From Bacillota bacterium (GTDB lineage Bacteria; Bacillota; Clostridia; Christensenellales; SZUA-584): a DNA stretch of 64,000 bases. Position numbers and translations under genes: made by a program. The notes under the pieces were generated by a model. The model saw only the letters and a program-made list of their open reading frames with translations. It did not search any database and had not been told where the DNA came from. How positions within the stretch are numbered: the stretch's first letter is position 1; every line of letters starts with the position of its first letter. Shown here piece after piece: positions 16,382 through 25,314 of the stretch. The DNA lies in the NCBI GenBank assembly GCA_023459495.1, contig JAEWTL010000085.1:124001-188000 (forward strand), written 5' to 3'.

Positions 16382-16978
16382 TCAATCCTCCACGACTTTA
16401 TCCCGGTACATGCCCCGTTCCTTCAGCTTCTCCACAACGTCGTAAACATCCATATGGTTCATCGTTATCTTGCTGCACCGGCCGGGGTGTTCGTGCGAAA
16501 AGGTGTCCCACGGGGTGATCAGGCTGCGCGTTCTTTCGATGCGGTATTTGTTCATCAGGAAGGCGTAGCGGTCGATGGCCTTGCTGTAGATATCGACGAT
16601 CTTGTACTTCTGGATGAATATCTCGTCCCCGGTGGAGTGAGAAGCCACGCCAAATCGCGACATGCCGTCGTTGAACAGGATAGAGCCAAAGGTGTCGATA
16701 ATGTCTGTCACCTGCTTTTTGGTCTGCCCATCCAGATACAGCACCTCGGAATGGATTTTTCTTTCTTCTCCCTGCCGCAGCTGATCCTCCTCCTTCTGAT
16801 TCAGCGGTACCTGAACGATCAGAAAAAGCGGCTCGGTAAGCCCGTCCAGAAAATCGCGAAAAAGCGGCTCCAGCTTTTCAAAGCTGATATTGAACCGGAT
16901 ATAGTCCTTGTCCGCAATGTATTTTTCGTGAATTCTTTCGGGGAACGGAATCTGAACGCCTGATGCGGTTTGAATCAT
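16382..16978 (-). CDS. Uncharacterised 198-residue protein
   Basis: I do not recognise this family. The protein is soluble, with mixed alpha/beta character, no signal peptide and no membrane segment. Local features are a charged NQKEEDQLRQGEERK helix, a DTFGSILFNDGMSRFG segment and a C-terminal helix ending in KERGMYRDKVVED. AGGAG precedes the ATG at 16978. It lies eight bases from the TIGR04076 gene. Base composition resembles the chromosome, so it is not part of the AT-rich patch. The divergent spore germination operon begins 134 bases away. Confidence 0.65.
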   Translation of the reverse strand: MIQTASGVQIPFPERIHEKYIADKDYIRFNISFEKLEPLFRDFLDGLTEPLFLIVQVPLNQKEEDQLRQGEERKIHSEVLYLDGQTKKQVTDIIDTFGSILFNDGMSRFGVASHSTGDEIFIQKYKIVDIYSKAIDRYAFLMNKYRIERTRSLITPWDTFSHEHPGRCSKITMNHMDVYDVVEKLKERGMYRDKVVED

Positions 16979-17112
16979 AGCAGGCTCCTTAATCCGGTAA
17001 TAAGTTCATATTCGACAAAAATATGCGCTTCCCTGCCTGCAACTCGCGCGAACGCATATTTGCGCCGCATTGTCAGGATAATAAGGTCAGGCACGAGAAA
17101 AGGCGGTTTGTC

Positions 17113-18660
17113 ATGATCCAGTCGAAATCATTCAGAAGACGAAAGCAACAGGTTGTCGATGAGCAGGTGAACCTCTCCAATGACGAACTGGATAGACTTA
17201 CGCTGTCGGAGTGGCTGGAAGACAATGTGGAGCTGATGAAAAAGCTGTTTACAGACGTGGACACTTTCCATGTCCGAAGCTTCGAGAACAGCAGCGATTC
17301 CAACTTAAGGTTCGCGCTCGCCTTTTCCAAGGGCGTGGTGGACAACACGCAAATCAACGAGTTTATTATCCGGCCGCTGATGAACTGCAAAACGGACCTG
17401 CAGAGCAGAGAACTGGTCGGCAATCTGATCAGCCATGTGCTGCAGACGGAAGAGGCGGAGAAAACGCAGAGCGTGAAAGCCATTGTCGAGGCAGTCAGCT
17501 GCGGCGACAGTGTGCTTTTTGTACAGGGCTCGCGAGAAGCAGCGATCATCAGTACCAAGTGCTTTAAAGAGCGGCCCGTGGAAGAGCCGGACAGCGAGCG
17601 AACCCTCTCCGGGCCGCGCGAAGGGTTTACGGAGTCGCTGATGACCAACCTGTCTCTGCTGCGCCGCAAAGTACGGACCACCGAACTGAAGATGAAGATG
17701 CGTGAGTTCGGGCGGCGCACGAAGACAATGGCCTGCGTCTGCTACATGAAAGGTATCGTCAACAAGGCGGTATTGAAGGAGTTTGAAAAGCGCCTCGACA
17801 AGGTGGATATCGACGCGGTACTCGACAGCAACTACATCACAGAGCTCATCCGAGACTCGAGGTGGTCCATCTTCCGTACGACCGGGTATACCGAGCGCCC
17901 GGATGTGGTGATCGGTAAACTGCTGGAGGGAAGGATCGCACTATTTATCGACGGAACGCCGGTCGTAATGACAATCCCATACCTGTTTATCGAGAACTTT
18001 CAGAGCAGCGAGGATTATTATTTGAGCTTTTATTATACGTCCTTCTCTCGGCTGCTGCGCATGCTGGGTTTTTTCCTGACCGTCACCGTTCCGGGACTGT
18101 ACATCGCGATCGTCGCCTTCCACCACGAGCTAATGCCCACGCAGCTGCTCATCAACATCACGGTGGAGCGGGCCAGCGTACCGCTTCCGGCCGCGCTGGA
18201 GGCATTCGTCATGCTGATCGTGTTTGATATCCTGCGGGAGACGGGGGTGCGAATGCCGGGCAATATCGGTCAGGCGCTCAGCATCGTCGGCGCACTGGTG
18301 ATCGGGCAGTCGGCGGTGGAAGCCAGGCTGGTTGCCGCGCCGATGATCATCGTGGTTGCGCTCACAGGCATCACGGCGCTGCTGGTACCCAAGATGAACG
18401 CCCCCATTATCTATATCCGGCTGTTCCTGCTGCTGGTTTCGTCGATGTTCGGCTTCTTCGGGCTGCTGCTGGGCATGACGGTAATCGTAATACACGTCAT
18501 CAACACGCGCTCATTCGGCATACCAGTGCTCACACTGGCTTACAAGCTGCCGGGTGAAACAGTGCATGATATGGCATTCCGGCAGCCGCTTTGGCAGATG
18601 AAGCTGCGCCCGCGTATGGCGGCTGATCGGAAGAGAATAAAGGGTGACGGCAGCCGATGA
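17113..18660 (+). CDS. gerA: Spore germination protein, GerA subunit
   Basis: A 515-residue GerAA/GerKA-type protein, the A subunit of a spore nutrient receptor in the spore inner membrane. A long soluble N-terminal region (to about 290) is followed by the membrane part with five to six helices. Diagnostic segments include FIDGTPVVMTIPYLF, EDYYLSFYYTSFSRLLR, GLYIAIVAFHHELMPTQLL and GVRMPGNIGQALSIVGALVI. The ATG at 17113 is preferred over an earlier in-frame ATG at 17023 because the family N-terminus begins there. Its stop overlaps the gerC start. The germinant cannot be read from sequence. Confidence 0.93.
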   Translation: MIQSKSFRRRKQQVVDEQVNLSNDELDRLTLSEWLEDNVELMKKLFTDVDTFHVRSFENSSDSNLRFALAFSKGVVDNTQINEFIIRPLMNCKTDLQSRELVGNLISHVLQTEEAEKTQSVKAIVEAVSCGDSVLFVQGSREAAIISTKCFKERPVEEPDSERTLSGPREGFTESLMTNLSLLRRKVRTTELKMKMREFGRRTKTMACVCYMKGIVNKAVLKEFEKRLDKVDIDAVLDSNYITELIRDSRWSIFRTTGYTERPDVVIGKLLEGRIALFIDGTPVVMTIPYLFIENFQSSEDYYLSFYYTSFSRLLRMLGFFLTVTVPGLYIAIVAFHHELMPTQLLINITVERASVPLPAALEAFVMLIVFDILRETGVRMPGNIGQALSIVGALVIGQSAVEARLVAAPMIIVVALTGITALLVPKMNAPIIYIRLFLLLVSSMFGFFGLLLGMTVIVIHVINTRSFGIPVLTLAYKLPGETVHDMAFRQPLWQMKLRPRMAADRKRIKGDGSR

Positions 18661-19799
18661 AAAAGAAGATTTTATCCGCTTTGGCCATACTGCTCATTCC
18701 TGTGCTGCTGGCGGGATGCTGGAATTACCGCAGCCTGGACCAGATATCCATTGTGGCGGGAATGGCGCTCGATCGGGATGAGGAAACGGGGGACTACCGA
18801 ATCACGTTTGAGATTGTGGATACGACGAAAAATGTCAAGCAGGAAGGCGTTAAAGCGATGGTGCTTGAATCGCATGGGGAGACAATATTTGAGGCGGTAC
18901 GGGATGCAAAAAGGCGTATCTCCAACAAGATCTACTTCGGCCAGATGGAGACGGTCATCATCAGCGAAGAGATTGCCCGAACGGTTGATATCGGTGACCT
19001 GCTTGATTTTTTTATGCGGGATGCGGAGGTTCGGGAAACCATTGTCATCACTGTCTCGCGCGAGCAATGCGCCTGTGATCTGATTACCATTGAAGGCATC
19101 GGCCACCCGCTGGTATCGTATGAGATGGAGAAGATCATTATGGAGGACAATAAGATCACGTCGTCCATTCCTTTCACGCAGTTATATAACATCAACGAGA
19201 TACTGGATGACGAGGGACAGGAACTCGTTCTGCCTGCGTTCCACAACGCGGACAATCACGGCAAGATTGCGACCGAGACCGACGGAGCCGCAGTCTACAA
19301 GGGGCAGCGGCTGATCGGTTTTCTTACTCCTGAACAGACCAAGTATTTTCTTTTTGTTGTGAACAAGGTTCAGGGCGGTGTGCTGACCTGCGCATCCACA
19401 GGGGAAGGACCGGCGGATACCACGCTGGAGATCAGCAAGAGTGTCACAAAGCGGTCCTTTGCGTTGCAGGACGGACGGCTCGTGATGAAGCTCAGCATCG
19501 AAACGGACGCGTATTTGAATGAAGCCAATACCCCGATCGATTCGCTCGATGAAGCCAGCATCGATGCAATCAGACTACAGGCGGCCTCAAAGTTGATGCG
19601 CGGCATATCCGATATGATCGCCACAGTGCAGTCACAGTTTAACTCGGATATCTTTGGTTTTGGAAATCTGATTTACAAGCACGACCCAAAGCTATGGGCG
19701 CAGTTCAAGGACCAGTGGGATTCGCTGTTTCCCGATCTGGAGGTGAGTATCGAATGCAAAGTCAATATCGTCAATACCTCAAGCATGCGCGAACGATAA
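18657..19799 (+). CDS. gerC: Spore germination lipoprotein, Ger(x)C subunit
   Basis: A 380-residue lipoprotein, the C subunit of a GerA-family receptor. A type II signal with lipobox LLAGC ends near residue 21 and is followed by the family WNYRSLDQISIVAGMALD stretch. The GETIFEAVRDAKRRISNKIY motif and the C-terminal domain ending before NPKLW-like KHDPKLWAQFKDQWD are typical. It anchors to the outer face of the spore inner membrane. The ATG overlaps the gerA stop (ATGA). Confidence 0.93.
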   Translation: MKKKILSALAILLIPVLLAGCWNYRSLDQISIVAGMALDRDEETGDYRITFEIVDTTKNVKQEGVKAMVLESHGETIFEAVRDAKRRISNKIYFGQMETVIISEEIARTVDIGDLLDFFMRDAEVRETIVITVSREQCACDLITIEGIGHPLVSYEMEKIIMEDNKITSSIPFTQLYNINEILDDEGQELVLPAFHNADNHGKIATETDGAAVYKGQRLIGFLTPEQTKYFLFVVNKVQGGVLTCASTGEGPADTTLEISKSVTKRSFALQDGRLVMKLSIETDAYLNEANTPIDSLDEASIDAIRLQAASKLMRGISDMIATVQSQFNSDIFGFGNLIYKHDPKLWAQFKDQWDSLFPDLEVSIECKVNIVNTSSMRER

Positions 19800-19812
19800 A
19801 CGAGGTGTTCCC

Positions 19813-20028
19813 ATGTTGGTGGTGATTGTCGTGGGGCTGGTGGGAGTGACCTTGGCTCTGGACCTGTTGCCCGCTGTCAAAAAACGCCCGAAGAAGGAGA
19901 CCGTCATCTACTGTCTGCTGCTTGCCGTAGGTTTTTGCGTGCTCCTGCTGTACAGCCTGGATGTCAAGGTGCCAGGACCGTCCGAACTGATACGAAACGT
20001 GGTTAAGGCACTGGTCCCAATAAAATAG
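19813..20028 (+). CDS. Small two-helix membrane protein of the germination operon
   Basis: A 71-residue protein with two hydrophobic segments (about 2-20 and 33-48) joined by a short basic loop KKRPKKE. It has a GAGGTG ribosome site before the ATG at 19813 and lies inside the gerA-gerC-gerB cluster. Small two-helix D proteins are known in some Bacillus GerA-family operons, where they modulate germination. Whether this is a homologue or an analogue is inference from position, size and topology. Confidence 0.75.
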   Translation: MLVVIVVGLVGVTLALDLLPAVKKRPKKETVIYCLLLAVGFCVLLLYSLDVKVPGPSELIRNVVKALVPIK

Positions 20029-20044
20029 GATTCCGGAGGGATGG

Positions 20045-21148
20045 ATGGATAAAGAGCTGATTACAAAACGTCAGGCGCTTTTCACAATCATGCTTTTCAT
20101 ATTCGGCAGTACGGTGGTCATGGGCGGAAACAGCATCGCGGAACAGGACTCGTGGCTTTCGCTGCTGCTCGCGTCCGTGGCGATCATACCGTTGGTCCTT
20201 ATTTACGCGCGTATTATCCGGCTGTATCCCGGATCGGACCTGTTTGCCATATTCGAGACGCTGTTTGGCAAGATCGTGGGGAAGGTGTGTGTCGCATTGA
20301 TGAGCTGGTACGCGCTTCACCTCGCTTCGCTTGTACTGCGCAACTTCTCGGAATTCATCCAGATCACCTCCATGCCCGAAACGCCGCAGCTTCCGCTGAT
20401 GATTGCGATGATGTTGGTGACCGCCTATATTGCAAAAAGCGGGATTGAAGCGCTGGGCAGGTGGTCACTCGTGGTGCTGCCTGTTGTAATACTGGTTGTG
20501 CTGTTCACGGCCGTTTTTGCCTTGCCAAAGATGGATTTTTCCAACATACTGCCGATAATGGGGCACGATTTTGGTACCATCGCCGAAGGCTCGTTTGCGA
20601 TATTCACATTCCCGTTTGCCGAGACGGTGCTGTTCCTCGGCGTAGCGGGGGCTATTAAATCTACAGACAGCCCATATAAGATTTATATCAAAGCGGTACT
20701 GGCGGGCGCGGCAGTATTGCTTATCGTCGTGCTGCGCAACCTTGAAATCCTCGGCTCAGCCACCATGAGTACGCGGTATTTTCCGTCCTATGCCGCGGCC
20801 AGAATCATCGAGGTGGGCGATTTTATGTCCCGTATCGAAGGCGTAATCTCCATGAACTTTTTGTTGACTGGCGTTGTAAAGATCACCCTGTGTCTGCTGG
20901 TTGCGGCAAAGGGGATTGCCCGCCTGTTCGGGATCGACAACTATCGGCGGCTGGTAATGCCGGTTGGCATACTGGTCACTGCGCTTTGTGCAATCGTATA
21001 CGATAATACGATGCAGATGTTCAGCTTTCTACCGATATATGAGTATTACGCGCTTCCGTTCCAGATCATCATCCCACTGGTCGTCTGGATTGTTGCCGAG
21101 ATCAAAGCAAAGCGGAAAAAGCCTAAAAAAGCTGTCGCAAAAGCATGA
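20045..21148 (+). CDS. gerB: Spore germination permease, GerB subunit
   Basis: A 367-residue integral membrane protein with about ten helices, of the APC-superfamily GerAB/endospore germination permease family, the germinant-binding B subunit. TKRQALFTIMLFIFGST at the N-terminus and LVLRNFSEFIQITSMPETP are diagnostic. It ends in a lysine-rich cytoplasmic tail (KAKRKKPKKAVAKA). GGAGG is four bases before the ATG at 20045. It closes the germination operon; a hairpin follows 18 bases later. Confidence 0.93.
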   Translation: MDKELITKRQALFTIMLFIFGSTVVMGGNSIAEQDSWLSLLLASVAIIPLVLIYARIIRLYPGSDLFAIFETLFGKIVGKVCVALMSWYALHLASLVLRNFSEFIQITSMPETPQLPLMIAMMLVTAYIAKSGIEALGRWSLVVLPVVILVVLFTAVFALPKMDFSNILPIMGHDFGTIAEGSFAIFTFPFAETVLFLGVAGAIKSTDSPYKIYIKAVLAGAAVLLIVVLRNLEILGSATMSTRYFPSYAAARIIEVGDFMSRIEGVISMNFLLTGVVKITLCLLVAAKGIARLFGIDNYRRLVMPVGILVTALCAIVYDNTMQMFSFLPIYEYYALPFQIIIPLVVWIVAEIKAKRKKPKKAVAKA

Positions 21149-21160
21149 AGTATCATTTGC

Positions 21161-21191
21161 TAAAAAAGCCCGCGGGCAGTTCCCACGGGCT
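21161..21191. terminator. Bidirectional terminator between gerB and the merR-type gene
   Basis: Stem AGCCCGCGGG/CCCACGGGCT with one mismatch and a five-base loop. Six T follow on the minus strand, so it is strongest for the MerR gene; the plus side has only TTT. Confidence 0.75.
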
Positions 21192-21207
21192 TTGCGATGC
21201 ATCCGCC

Positions 21208-22194
21208 TTATGATTGACGTTCGCGGACAGGCATCAGCAGGTCCAACTGGAGGTCCTCCGGGCTGGTGTTGCTGAGAAGCGCACGGCCGACATAGTTGAG
21301 GTGCTCCTCCAGCAGGCCGCACATATGCTCCTGATCACTAATATCCCCGGCAAACTCGTATTTGTCACTGCTGTTTACCCATTTCATCAGCCAATCCCAT
21401 TCTTCAAAGTTGCCCATCGGGATCACGTGCGCGGCATACAGTCCTCCGGCAAAGTGCTTTTTAACCAGCGGCTCGGGCGGTTCCATGTCGTCCGGGATCG
21501 TCACCCACATCTCGTAGCCATGATAGCCGGTTTCATCCGTGGGGTTCGGATGGTTGAAGCCGTAGTGCCTCAGGTCCGGCTTGATCCGGCACAAATCGGT
21601 TTCGCGCACGAACCGGTCAATCACTTCGATCACGTGGTCTTCCGGCTCATCCCCGACGTAGTGGGCCGCGGCGACGGTTGCGGGCGGCAGGTACACGATC
21701 CGCACGTCCTTCAGCTGTGAAAGGCCTTTCTCTGCTTTCTTCAAATCGTCCATTGTTTTATCCTCCCTGAAATTAATGCTCAGAAGGGACAGGCTTTCGA
21801 TGGCGCTCAGCATGGAATCATCGGAGGTCAGCAAGGCGTGGAGCTTGAGATCCGCGGTTTTTTGCAGCTCCTCGACAAATCGGCCAAGGATATCCCGAAT
21901 GAGAGACAGCGCACTGATCTCTTCGTCAATCTCCGAGATGTTTTGCCGGAAGACCTCGATCGCGGTCACGGCATCGGGCTTTTGCAGGATGGTCTTGATT
22001 TGCCGGACCGGAATGCGCAGCCTGCGCAGAATCAGTATCTGGCGCAGGTGCGTGAGCGCCTCTTCATCATAGACGCGGTATGCATAGTCCTCCCGGCGCA
22101 AACTCTTAATTAGTCCGGTCTGCTCGTAGTATCGCAGCATACGTGTGGATACGCCAAAGCCTCTTGAAACCTCGCTGATTGTCATGCTTTCCAT
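21208..22194 (-). CDS. MerR-family regulator with GyrI-like effector domain
   Basis: A 328-residue activator-type regulator. The winged HTH (TISEVSRGFGVSTRMLRYYEQ) starts the protein, a dimerisation coiled coil follows to about residue 120, and residues about 165-325 match the AraC-type/GyrI-like effector-binding fold seen in BmrR-like multidrug sensors. The ATG at 22194 is chosen over an upstream in-frame start, with GAGG eight bases before it. There is no neighbouring efflux pump, so the inducer is unknown. The gene stands alone, bounded by hairpins on both sides. Confidence 0.87.
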   Translation of the reverse strand: MESMTISEVSRGFGVSTRMLRYYEQTGLIKSLRREDYAYRVYDEEALTHLRQILILRRLRIPVRQIKTILQKPDAVTAIEVFRQNISEIDEEISALSLIRDILGRFVEELQKTADLKLHALLTSDDSMLSAIESLSLLSINFREDKTMDDLKKAEKGLSQLKDVRIVYLPPATVAAAHYVGDEPEDHVIEVIDRFVRETDLCRIKPDLRHYGFNHPNPTDETGYHGYEMWVTIPDDMEPPEPLVKKHFAGGLYAAHVIPMGNFEEWDWLMKWVNSSDKYEFAGDISDQEHMCGLLEEHLNYVGRALLSNTSPEDLQLDLLMPVRERQS

Positions 22195-22274
22195 GTCCCT
22201 TCCTCTTTCTTCAAGGAGTGTAAACTGCGACACGATGTCAGAGTCAAGGGTATTTTATCAGATTTTTTGCCGGA

Positions 22275-22307
22275 TAAAAATAAGCCCGCCGGATTGTTTG
22301 GCGGGCT
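22275..22307 (-). terminator. Terminator of the M56 peptidase gene
   Basis: Stem AGCCCGCC/GGCGGGCT, nine-base loop, followed on the minus strand by a T-rich tract. Confidence 0.7.
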
Positions 22308-22316
22308 ATTATGTGA

Positions 22317-24707
22317 TCAATTCACTGCACCTTCAAAATTAATTACGCTGCCGGTGAGGGCATTCACTGAGAGAAAGCGACGCCCCTGCTCAATCATATA
22401 GCTGGTGGTACCGTCCGATCTCGTTGTATCACCGATGAAGTCCCATACCGGGGTCAGTATATTGGTTCCGTCAGTGTCCTTTATCACGGCATATCGCAGC
22501 CGGATGGTATGGATATTTAGCGTAGTGGAGTAGGCCGCAATGGGTTCTGCTACATAATACAGATTGTTCGCTGCAGTATCAAGGATGTTGTCAAAAGGAA
22601 CCAGTGTAGTGGTGTTTTTCGCTGCGGCCTTCGTAAGCGCCAGCGGATTATTCCACCAGAATTGCAGTATACCCGTATCATCCACCGCGATGAATACCTG
22701 CTCGACGTAATCGGTTGCGCTCATCTCTTCGGATGACGAGCAACAGACATTTCCCAGCGACGAAGGCATGGTAATTGTAACTGGAACACTATCGACCGAC
22801 CGGCTGTATGTCAATCCCCAGCACTGTGTAACCCCCGTTTCATCCTGACGTAAACTGGGCGTGTATACACTTTTTACTCGTGCTGATCTGAAAACATTTT
22901 CTGCAGAGATGTCTGTCAGCAACATACCCTTGATGCCCAGCGCAGAAAGCACTTTCTCCGCCTGCTTGATAGCCTGTTGTCTGTTCATGTTTACACCCCC
23001 GGGCTGGGCAGCATCTGCCGGGCGGTGTGAGTCAATATAGTTTAATGCATCCGACTCATAGTAGATATTCTGAAAGTTGCCCCATATAGACGCCACACGT
23101 GCGTCATCTAAATCTGTATATACGTTGTATGGTACGTAAGACATAAGCAGTCTGCCAGGGTGAATCTCGCTTTTGATTTCATCCGGAGCGGTTATTATTT
23201 GCTCCTGTAGCGACAAGATGGCAGACTCCAGAAAATCATCAACCTCAGATCTTGAAAGCGGATGGTACGCGTGGTCAAACTCTGCATCGTTCATGTTATG
23301 GGCGGCAGCAAACTCAGCTTGCGTACGGGCTAATATGGATTCAAGTTCTGATTTTGTATTGTTATAGTAGGGAGAATTGATACTATAATACGATTGCCCG
23401 GGCAAAAAGTAGTTGCCTAAGCTGTCCAGATTCTCCTGCGTCAACCTGCCCTGTTCAAAAGTATATATCGGCAGCGCTTTGATATCCGCGCCTTCCACAT
23501 CCGCGTCGATGCGCACCGTCACGTTGGCCTGCGATTTCACGTCCTCAGAAACGCTGGCGGCGTATTTGCTGTGGGCCAGATCATCGATGAAGATGTGGTT
23601 CTTATCCGCGGGCTGGCATGCGGTGAGCACGCAGACCGCGAGCATCAGTACCGCAACGCATATCGACAAGACCCGCGTGCGAAGGCCTGTCCGGTGCGTC
23701 CGGAACATGTTATGAATCCGCTTTTCCATATAGAACCTCCCGTCGTTGATGCTCAGTGCGGCGGCCAGTTTGCGGTTGGCGGCAGCACCGGCGAAGTGCA
23801 GTACAGTTTTGACATACGCGCTGCGGGCATCCTGATTGAGCCGCTGCATCACGCGCTGGTCGCATACGGTCTCCATGTCCCTGCGGACCAGCCGGAAGCA
23901 CAGCCAGATGAGCGGGTTGAACCAGTATACGCAGCTCAGCAGGTTCAGCAGTGCGAGCGTAACGAGGTCCCCGCGCTTGTAGTGCGTCAGCTCGTGCAGA
24001 AACACATGCCGCAGCGCGTCGTCGTCCGCGTCGGCAAGGCTGGCGGGAACGATGAGCAGGGGGGAGAACATACCGGTCACAGCGGGAACGTCTACCGCGC
24101 TTTGCAGCAGCAGGCGGATGGGGCGGTGCAGACCACGCTCTTCTTGGCACTGTTCGAGCAGGGCGGACATATGCTCTGGTGGCAGCAGTACATGGCGCCT
24201 GATCCGGCGGCGAATCTGGGTGTGGCAAACGAGCAACCAGAACGCGTATCCCGCGCATCCCGCAGCCCATGCGATGAATGCCCATTCCGCCCAACCCAGC
24301 GCGGGCCGATTTGCCGCCTGCGGCTGTACGGCCTCCACAGTGGCGGAAACCTGAGATGCATCGTCTATAACACCTGAATTGACAGTTCCGGCAGTTGATA
24401 TGTCCGCAGATGATGCTTCGGCTATAATGGGCTCTGCCTGCGCAGGCAGTATATCCGTGTCGTCGCTCTGGCTGCCTGCAAAGACCGTTTGCACCTGCAC
24501 GGGAGCTTCGGGTATCCAGCTTAAAGGGCTTAACTTACTCCCAAAGCCGAAGGGGATGAGCAGCTTGATGATGACCACCGCCCAAAGCGCATAGCGCAGC
24601 AGGGCGGAAAGCCTTTTGCCTGTCAGCGCCCGCACGAGCAGCATGACACCGAACAGCGCGGAAAACACCGCTGCGTTGACCAGCAGCGCCGTCATGAACA
24701 CGGTCAT
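22317..24707 (-). CDS. M56 (BlaR1-type) membrane metallopeptidase with a lipoprotein-like sensor region
   Basis: A 796-residue membrane protein. Residues 1 to about 330 form the BlaR1/MecR1-type zinc protease with four hydrophobic segments and HELTHYKRGD near residue 237. Near residue 355 a hydrophobic helix ends in VLTAC, resembling a lipobox. The remaining ~430 residues are probably extracellular and unlike a penicillin-binding domain; they resemble the DUF6034-type region of other clostridial M56 proteins. It overlaps its blaI-type repressor by ATGA. The family cleaves its repressor upon sensing an external signal; the signal here is not known to be a beta-lactam. Confidence 0.87.
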   Translation of the reverse strand: MTVFMTALLVNAAVFSALFGVMLLVRALTGKRLSALLRYALWAVVIIKLLIPFGFGSKLSPLSWIPEAPVQVQTVFAGSQSDDTDILPAQAEPIIAEASSADISTAGTVNSGVIDDASQVSATVEAVQPQAANRPALGWAEWAFIAWAAGCAGYAFWLLVCHTQIRRRIRRHVLLPPEHMSALLEQCQEERGLHRPIRLLLQSAVDVPAVTGMFSPLLIVPASLADADDDALRHVFLHELTHYKRGDLVTLALLNLLSCVYWFNPLIWLCFRLVRRDMETVCDQRVMQRLNQDARSAYVKTVLHFAGAAANRKLAAALSINDGRFYMEKRIHNMFRTHRTGLRTRVLSICVAVLMLAVCVLTACQPADKNHIFIDDLAHSKYAASVSEDVKSQANVTVRIDADVEGADIKALPIYTFEQGRLTQENLDSLGNYFLPGQSYYSINSPYYNNTKSELESILARTQAEFAAAHNMNDAEFDHAYHPLSRSEVDDFLESAILSLQEQIITAPDEIKSEIHPGRLLMSYVPYNVYTDLDDARVASIWGNFQNIYYESDALNYIDSHRPADAAQPGGVNMNRQQAIKQAEKVLSALGIKGMLLTDISAENVFRSARVKSVYTPSLRQDETGVTQCWGLTYSRSVDSVPVTITMPSSLGNVCCSSSEEMSATDYVEQVFIAVDDTGILQFWWNNPLALTKAAAKNTTTLVPFDNILDTAANNLYYVAEPIAAYSTTLNIHTIRLRYAVIKDTDGTNILTPVWDFIGDTTRSDGTTSYMIEQGRRFLSVNALTGSVINFEGAVN

Positions 24708-25105
24708 GAGCGGTCACCGCCTTCCTTTTGGTCGAGCCGGGCAAACAAGGCTGCAAGCTCCTCCTTGTCCGCCTCGGAGAGGTTCGCCTGCTGCGCCATC
24801 ATTGCCATCATGCGCCCCAGAGAGCGGCTGGTAACGCGCGAGAGCAGCGACTCGCTCTCCTGACGCAATGCTTCCTCCTGAGTAATCAGCGCATAGTAGC
24901 GCTTCTCCTTGGCATTCAGCACGTCGCAGCCGATCAGTTCCTTCTCGAGCATCACGCGCAGGTAGGAATGGTAGGTCTTGTACTTCCACGCAATCTCCGG
25001 GTGGTCGCGCTGCACGCTGGCAATGATCTCGCCCATGCTTTGCGGCGCTTTCCCCCAGAGTGCCTGCAGGATGGTCCACTCGCAGTCCAACAGCTTCTTT
25101 TCCAT
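24704..25105 (-). CDS. BlaI/MecI/CopY-family repressor
   Basis: A 133-residue winged-helix repressor. DCEWTILQALWGKAPQSMGE begins the wHTH and WKYKTYHSYLRVMLEKELI carries the recognition helix, followed by the dimerisation helices that M56 proteases normally cleave. It precedes and overlaps the M56 gene, so the pair is a signal-responsive module that probably represses itself through the twin dyads at 25120-25160. No beta-lactamase or PBP gene is adjacent, so other targets must be elsewhere. Confidence 0.92.
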   Translation of the reverse strand: MEKKLLDCEWTILQALWGKAPQSMGEIIASVQRDHPEIAWKYKTYHSYLRVMLEKELIGCDVLNAKEKRYYALITQEEALRQESESLLSRVTSRSLGRMMAMMAQQANLSEADKEELAALFARLDQKEGGDRS

Positions 25106-25119
25106 GCCTTCACCTCAAC

Positions 25120-25160
25120 TATCTTGTGATAACAAGAACATATCTTGAGCTTACAAGAAC
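25120..25160 (-). promoter_or_regulatory. Twin BlaI-type operator boxes
   Basis: Two nearly identical 20-mers, TATCTTGTGATAACAAGAAC (25120-25139) and TATCTTGAGCTTACAAGAAC (25141-25160), each a dyad of CTTG...CAAG and set 21 bp (two helical turns) apart. They cover the region downstream of and overlapping the predicted -10. Confidence 0.75.
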
Positions 25161-25176
25161 ACTGATTAAATGTCAA
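25148..25176 (-). promoter_or_regulatory. Predicted promoter of the blaI-M56 operon
   Basis: On the minus strand TTGACA (25171-25176), 17-bp spacer, TAAGCT (25148-25153). The -10 lies inside the second operator box, which fits repression. Confidence 0.5.
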
Positions 25177-25314
25177 TACCTGTTTTGGTAAATATTTTTA
25201 TATTAAGAAAAGTCCGAAAATGTAGCAGGCTCGGCCACTTCTGCGATGGCGATTGAAGCTGTAAGGGGTATTTCAGCTATTCGATATTGAACCGAGAAAT
25301 TAGAACAGGAGGAG

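Noticed and set aside
25177..25314. Stretch between the blaI promoter and the P-loop NTPase gene, examined for a small gene
   Set aside because: No start codon with a ribosome site and no conserved motif were found.
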